A stretch of 64,000 nucleotides of DNA from Liolophura sinensis (lineage: Eukaryota; Mollusca; Polyplacophora; Chitonida; Chitonidae), in contig NC_088304.1 of the NCBI RefSeq assembly GCF_032854445.1, positions 33,970,810-34,034,809 of the forward strand, in the 5' to 3' direction. Below the pieces are notes generated by a model, which was given only the letters and a program-made list of their open reading frames with translations, was not told the origin of the DNA and ran no database searches. Below, one piece after another: positions 58,723-64,000 of this stretch (position 1 is its first letter; the number at the start of each line of letters is the position of its first letter). The position numbers were made by a program, and so were the translations under genes.

Positions 58723-59097
58723 GTCTTATTAACATGTGTGCGTGATTTTGTTTTCATTCATTGCTACATCGTGCAGAGACGAGAATCATATAACAACCGT
58801 ATGGTCATTTTCGCTACTGAACACTCTGCTTTGCTGCTTCATTCTAGTACAGCCTTCATCTTGTCGCAGGCTCCTGTGCAGTTAACAATCGAGCATTTTC
58901 AGAACACGCTTCGTCGAAAAGATTAAAATACATTTATAAGGGGAAAGTAATATAATTATGCCAGAGCCAAGTTGAAGAAGTTGTCTGCCTTTTTATTTTG
59001 AATTACATTTTCAGATATTTGGTAGTTTTTCTGTTGAACTTTATGTTTTGGGTGGATCAGCGCCTGGAGATGGGATTTACTAAGTACACTTAAAGAT

Positions 59098-59395
59098 AAA
59101 CAGGTGGCGTGCCCTGGGGTATTAGGAGACCTGCGGGTTTAAACCCGGCCTTTCTCATGGAATTTGTAATTTTTTTCGCTCTTACTGTTCAGTGAGCATT
59201 GGTGACAGTCAGTGGTCGACGGTGCTCATGTGGTCGTTTACACAATCTATGGCGTGCATATCTGTGCATCACACGGGAGAACATCAGTAGTTTGCCGAAG
59301 GTCGGTGGTTTACTCCAGTTCTGTCCACCCATAACTTGACCACCATCGTAATCGAAAAGAAAAGTATTGAGTATGGTGTTAATCAAGGTAAATAC
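59098..59395 (+). repeat. tRNA-headed SINE, family 5, diverged
   Basis: A degenerate head with a B-box-like GCGGGTTTAAACCCGG (near 59,133) is followed by a body with AGGTCGGTGGTTTACTCCAG and CCACCATCGTAATCGAAAAG, and the tail AAGTATTGAGTATGGTGTTA. The plan is shared with families 1-4. Confidence 0.5.
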
Positions 59396-59659
59396 ATGGT
59401 GATGACTGCGTAGAACGCCGTGACGTCATTGTGGTCCTTCTTTATTCATCTGCTGTAGAAAAAAAGAACTACTGTACTATATTTTAAAAAAATATTAATG
59501 ACGGCCACCATTAATGACGTCAGAACGTTCTAAAAACAAAGACGACAAACCATGTACATTTTCCGTACAACGTGATATCAAACAACTACGAAAACATTTA
59601 TACACTGAAAACACTTAATGACTTACTTCCACACAAAAACGTTCATAATGTGATAACAG

Positions 59660-59769
59660 GAAAATACAGCTTGATAGGTAATGGTCATAGATAACCGGGG
59701 AAGTATGGCTTTTTGTCAATTTACTTCAGCTGAACTTTATTCTCACTGGTCATGAAAATTCTTAAATAC
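59660..59769 (-). repeat. Element CD: C-block fragment, antisense
   Basis: GGTAATGGTCATAGATAACC, GGGGAAGTATGGCTTTTTGT and CAATTTACTTCAGC are the reverse of the C block. It directly precedes the 149-bp array. Confidence 0.65.
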
Positions 59770-60216
59770 CTGTAATTTATACTGCAATTGACTGTTGTCA
59801 ACAGTTTTTGGAAAAATGGAAATCCTTGCAATTCACCTTTTTTACAAAAATTCTTAATCTCTACTGCAGATTTTGTCTGATATCTCACCTGCAAGGAAGC
59901 TGGTTGGCCATATCTCATCTGTAATTTATACTGCAATTGACTGTTGTCAACAGTTTTTGGAAAAATGGAAATCCTTGCAATTCACCTTTTTTACAAAAAT
60001 TCTTAATCTCTACTGCAGATTTTGTCTGATATCTCACCTGCAAGGAAGCTGGTTGGCCATATCTCATCTGTAATTTATACTGCAATTGACTGTTGTCAAC
60101 AGTTTTTGGAAAAATGGAAATCCTTGCAATTCACCTTTTTTACAAAAATTCTTAATCTCTACTGCAGATTTTGTCTGATATCTCACCTGCAAGGAAGCTG
60201 GTTGGCCATATCTCAT
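59770..60216. repeat. 149-bp tandem repeat, 3 apparently identical copies
   Basis: CTGTAATTTATACTGCAATT begins at 59,770, 59,919 and 60,068. I see no difference between the three copies. The unit contains CAGTTTTTGGAAAAATGGAA and ends CTGGTTGGCCATATCTCAT. Identity implies a very recent event, or an assembly duplication. Confidence 0.93.
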
Positions 60217-60340
60217 CTGTAGCGAAGATAGCTGGCCATATCTCGCCTGTAAGCTAGGTGGTTGGTCATGTTTCATCTGTAATGATGGTGGTTGGTCATA
60301 TCACACTGTAACATTACAAGGTTGTCCATGAAGCCCTGCC
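60185..60340. repeat. About 30-bp decayed repeat continuing from the 149-bp unit
   Basis: The last 31 bases of the 149-bp unit (GGAAGCTGGTTGGCCATATC region) are echoed as AAGATAGCTGGCCATATCTC, AGCTAGGTGGTTGGTCATGT, TGATGGTGGTTGGTCATATC and TTACAAGGTTGTCCATGAAG at 29-31-bp steps, with rising divergence. Confidence 0.75.
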
Positions 60341-60757
60341 CTAAGGCCACTTGGCCGTATTTCCAGTATAAATAGCGAGACAGGTGTCGGACTAGACGCC
60401 TTCACAATACATTATCTCAAAGGCTCCGCTGTATCCATCTTATCTTTTTGAGTTATTATTGTTGCATTAAGAAAATCAAATTTCACGGTAGACCACACTT
60501 CGACAGGCCTGGTCCTGGTAAAATATAGGCTGTTATTTGTAAAAGGCCTTCCTCGACCTGCTTCTAAATACCCCTGTATACTTAAACGTGAAGGCATTTC
60601 TCATTATCAGTAAACTAAACAGTAAGCTAGTGTTTTTATGTTGACAGAGGACAGCATGAAAAAAGAGCTTGTAGTAAAAAGGTATTATACCAGACAAGGA
60701 CGATAGAATGTTTTCAAGCCCTTTTTTCTGCATGATAATTGTCGTTCACGTCGACAA
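60341..60757. other. Unassigned sequence
   Basis: No recurring repeat or supported exon. Confidence 0.4.
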
Positions 60758-60890
60758 TAAATTTATTTATTTATTTGATTACGGATTAATGTCGTTCTCA
60801 AGAACAACTTACTTACACAACTGCTGTAAGGATGACGGTTGGAAGAAATCAGGATAAAACCACCGTCGCCAGGAACCTGACCAACGCCTT
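60758..60890 (-). repeat. SINE fragment, strongly diverged, antisense
   Basis: ATTTATTTATTTGATTACGG, then GTCGTTCTCAAGAACAACTT and ACAACTGCTGTAAGGATGAC, follow the order of a reversed family 1 tail but with many changes. Confidence 0.5.
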
Positions 60891-61319
60891 AGCTTCAGTC
60901 GGCCAATTCAGCAGGATCTACATCCAGACACGCGTACTCCATGACAGACAGGAGCCAGATGGGTAACACCGATAGTGATGCATTAGATGACTGGGTCAGA
61001 GACGGATGTCGAACATATATCCTAAATTTAGGATGAGTTACAGCATTACATAGATAGGAGTGTATCTTGAAGAGTATCAAACCAAACCAAAGTAAAGACT
61101 TCCTTGTAATGGGGTACACTTTCCCGCGCAATGGCGCCTCTTATGCACGCCGGATTAACCTTCGTTCTCTTGTAAAGTATGAGAGACCTTACTAGTTTCG
61201 TCACGACAAAAGCAAAAATATGCCACAGACTACACAGTTCACACAGAATTATTTGATGCAAGGAAGGATATCCATTGGTATCTGGTCGTACATACAGTGG
61301 TCGATTCAGCGGATTCACT

Positions 61320-61515
61320 TCTATTTAAAGGAGCCGTATTTCACCGGTTACCTGTGACCATTTGCCAGCAATCGTACTGTCGTTGTTGCTCTGGTTTTAC
61401 TCTCGATGCTGTACGTCTGTCACTGTCATCGCTGCTCTCGTCTTACTCTCTCTTCTGTACGTCTGTCACACTGTCGTCGCAGCTTTGGTTTTACTCCCTA
61501 TGCTGTACGTCTTTA
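61320..61515 (+). repeat. Element CD: C block with an incipient 46-48-bp tandem repeat
   Basis: CCGTATTTCACCGGTTACCT and GTGACCATTTGCCAGCAATC mark the C block. Its downstream part is then repeated three times: GCTGTACGTCTGTCACTG-type strings recur at 46 and 48 bp, each with a GGTTTTACTCTC-like segment. A different part of the C block is amplified here than at 52.4 kb. Confidence 0.8.
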
Positions 61516-61519
61516 ATTA

Positions 61520-63540
61520 TGCTGTTGTGTTCTAATCTTTTCTGCCATAGAATGTATGCATGTACACAGTCTTTGTGCATTTATGTGCTATAGAGATGCC
61601 TGTTTCAGACCTCAAACGTGCCCTGCAAAGTGAACAATGAGCTCAAAGCCGTCTAGAGGGATATGGAAGTTGTAGTTTATTGTTGCATCGAACCCATGGT
61701 TCATGAGTATACAAACATGTAATATTTCACTTCGAGATGATGGCAGAAGACATCAACATTTATAACATGTATACGACTGTCAATAAAGAGGTGATGCAGT
61801 CTGCAAGTTATTACAAGTTTATGACTCCATTAGTCTAAAATATTTGTCAAGAATCATTGCAAAGCTTCGTAACTGTTGTACATTAGTTGTAGTCGGCAGT
61901 TCGGAACTGTCACCCAAGTATTCATTAGATATAAAGCATGGCGCAATCACATGTTAAAGTTGGAGAATGCCCAATGTACCCTGTGAAAAGTATCGGTACA
62001 GTCGGTTGAATATCCAATATGGCGGTAAGAATTCAAGGTGGTCACCAGACACTCGTCTTTACAGCCAATTAAACACCCGTGTCGTTTTTATGACGGTTTT
62101 GTCACGTGCACTTATGCATTCATCCGAAGACACGGCGCACAGATCCGTTAATTTAATTGCCGTTTTATTTTGCTAAGTGCCCTTTACAGAGTATTAATTA
62201 TGAACTTTCGCCTGACATCAGTGAAGCCTCGCAATTTTTCACGTATGTTCTTTCATATCCGCGTTTAACATTCGCAATACGTTTATTCGTTCCCTGGAAA
62301 ACATTTTGAAACTGGGACTGTCGTAATTTTTTGTGTGTCAAGAGAGCAAGAAGTCATATAGCCTCCAGCGAGATACTATTCATGAATTGTGTTGTAAAGA
62401 AGAAAAACATCAGTTTGGCTGATTTGTACACCTTTTCTGAGCAAATGATCATATTAGAACAGCTTAGCAACCAGCAAACACAATAAACCAAAGGTGTTCC
62501 CGTGTCTCACATTCTCATTATACCAGTGATCATATCAGTTCACCTCTTTAGGGTAGACCCTGACGTCATTGATGGGTAATTTGAGTTCAGTTCAAATACA
62601 TGTAGCATATGCTAGAGCGAAAGATCTTCTGTGAAGAATTGAAAATTGAAAGGTTATATGAGCGAATTGATTTTCCTTACTATTTATGGATATGTAGTAA
62701 ATTTGAAGTTCAGTTCCCCAAATGTATATCCCCTAACTTTCGCACGGTGCCATGACATTACCACTGCATGCAATGGCACTTTTCTCTACAGTCCAGCATG
62801 ACCACAGGTTTGAGCTTTCGTTGCTGACGCCATAGCATGGTAACCTCCAGGGATAAAAATTCATTTTTCAGTTCTAACCAAACAGACACAAATCTGGTAT
62901 ATTTTAATCATTGGTAAAAACAATGCAGAAATTTATATCAACAATCTAAAATGTCTGTGTGGCAACATTCCCCGATCATTGTCCAAGAACTCTTCAGTTC
63001 GGTGGTAAATTTTGTACGCAGTAGCACGAATTGCCATGGGTAACCTTGAGGTCATACACTCACACAGAATGGCTAGAGGAACAACACGTGACAGAAGATA
63101 AGTTCAGAGAAGTTTCATTGTATGTTCTAGTTTAAACATATACCTGGATCGAACTATGTGTAGAGTTCTCATGTGTAAAGAATCCCACTGCAGCGACGCG
63201 TAAGAGAACTGTTGAGATTGAGAAGGCTCTTTGTCGGGGATTTTGTCGGGCCTTTTGTCTTACATGAAGGTCTTTACCCTTAACAAATATGGCTTACACA
63301 TTAACCTGACTCTCCAGGGGAAAGCATACGTGCAAGATGCATCGAAATCTGGTGGATACGCATTGCGTTAACCACATCCAATCAATCAATGTACAATCAC
63401 AGGAGATGCAGCAATCCTTAGCATTACTGGTATGAGCAAGATATCGAGCATTTTAAACATATTTGTAAATATTAGATGGGCCCTCGTTGGATCACATGGG
63501 CCCTCGGTGGTGGAGATTAGCTCTTTGTTGGTTCACATGT
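61520..63540. other. Unassigned sequence
   Basis: No recurring repeat or supported exon is visible. Short open frames lack splice signals. Confidence 0.4.
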
Positions 63541-63549
63541 ACTCACGTT

Positions 63550-63775
63550 GGGACAGATGGTTAAATCGTTCACTGAATGTGACTATCAGGAGCTTGACCA
63601 ATGGGGTCGCGTGTTCGAACCCGGCTTTTACACCTTTTTGTGTGGCCTTTAAATCAGGGAGTTTGTCAGGTACCTAGCAAATGGAGGTGGTGTAGCCTAC
63701 TCCGGGCATTCCGATATCGCCGGTCCAAAAGCCTGACCTCCTTCATAAAGGAGGTGAAACATTTTTGAGTTTTTT
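63550..63775 (+). repeat. tRNA-headed SINE, family 5, near full length
   Basis: An A-box-like GATGGTTAAATCGTTC and a B box GTGTTCGAACCCGGC (near 63,610) stand about 45 bp apart. The body reads GAGTTTGTCAGGTACCTAGC, CGATATCGCCGGTCCAAAAG and GACCTCCTTCATAAAGGAGG, with the tail TGAAACATTTTTGAG. It is not a tRNA gene, since no cloverleaf can be closed. Confidence 0.65.
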
Positions 63776-64000
63776 TCCTTTTTTGAATACCCGACCAACA
63801 AATGAATTGGTGTCACATTTTTATTTGAATAACTGGCTTACTTAAAATGATGACAGCAAAATCTCTCCACCAGTAACTCTCCCATAGCTCCCACAATTTT
63901 CCCACAATGTCTGTTTACCATACCATTCATAACACCCGTAGAGTGAGATGTAAATAGGGACGCGCATCTATTAATAACTGTGATGTATATTCTTATACAC
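63776..64000. other. Unassigned window end
   Basis: Nothing recognisable. Confidence 0.4.

Overview
This window looks like animal nuclear DNA, most likely from a mollusc. It is AT-rich, has no prokaryotic-style gene packing, contains a 200-N assembly gap, and is full of tRNA-headed SINEs of a kind I associate with molluscan genomes. These have a tRNA-like head, a body with conserved blocks such as CTCATGCTGGCTTCCTC, and a tail reading AATATTCTTGAGTACGGCGT followed by AAATAAATAAAT. No species can be named from the sequence. There is no operon, rRNA gene, stand-alone tRNA gene, CRISPR array or complete recognisable gene. Open frames of 60-150 codons occur throughout; almost all fall in SINEs, satellites or random sequence and are left out.

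Layout, left to right. 1-9.7 kb: mostly unassigned AT-rich DNA with SINEs at 2.04, 5.34, 8.28 and 8.78 kb, a candidate plus-strand exon at 4.96 kb and a candidate minus-strand terminal exon at 6.64 kb. 9.7-12.2 kb: four candidate minus-strand exons of one unidentified gene, with a large 47-bp satellite lying exactly in the intron between two of them. 12.8-19.2 kb: a SINE-dense stretch with a short telomere-like block at 13.98 kb and a long AT microsatellite. 17.7-21.7 kb: related repeat fragments in opposite orientations. 22.5-25.6 kb: a nest of dead transposons, namely a Mutator-like transposase relic split by an antisense SINE and followed by a 5'-truncated, frameshifted non-LTR retrotransposon. 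25.6-26.2 kb: a 104-bp tandem repeat abutting a 47-codon BEL/Pao-like integrase fragment. 26.8-31 kb: a candidate exon, a 99-bp duplication and further SINEs.

From about 32 kb to 61 kb the character changes to minisatellites plus a dispersed, apparently non-coding element, called here element CD. It has at least ten partial copies in both orientations. One piece of it (about 84 bp) has been amplified into a 14-copy array at 52.45-53.63 kb. Other arrays have units of about 31, 52, 42, 62, 29, 149 and 47 bp. Three arrays show multi-unit (higher-order) periodicity by direct position counting. 61-64 kb is quiet apart from one SINE.

The clearest protein-derived sequences are transposon relics. 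The host-gene exons are predictions from splice signals and reading frame only. The most unusual features are the higher-order satellites, the array born from a dispersed element, and the intronic satellite whose units carry splice-like motifs.
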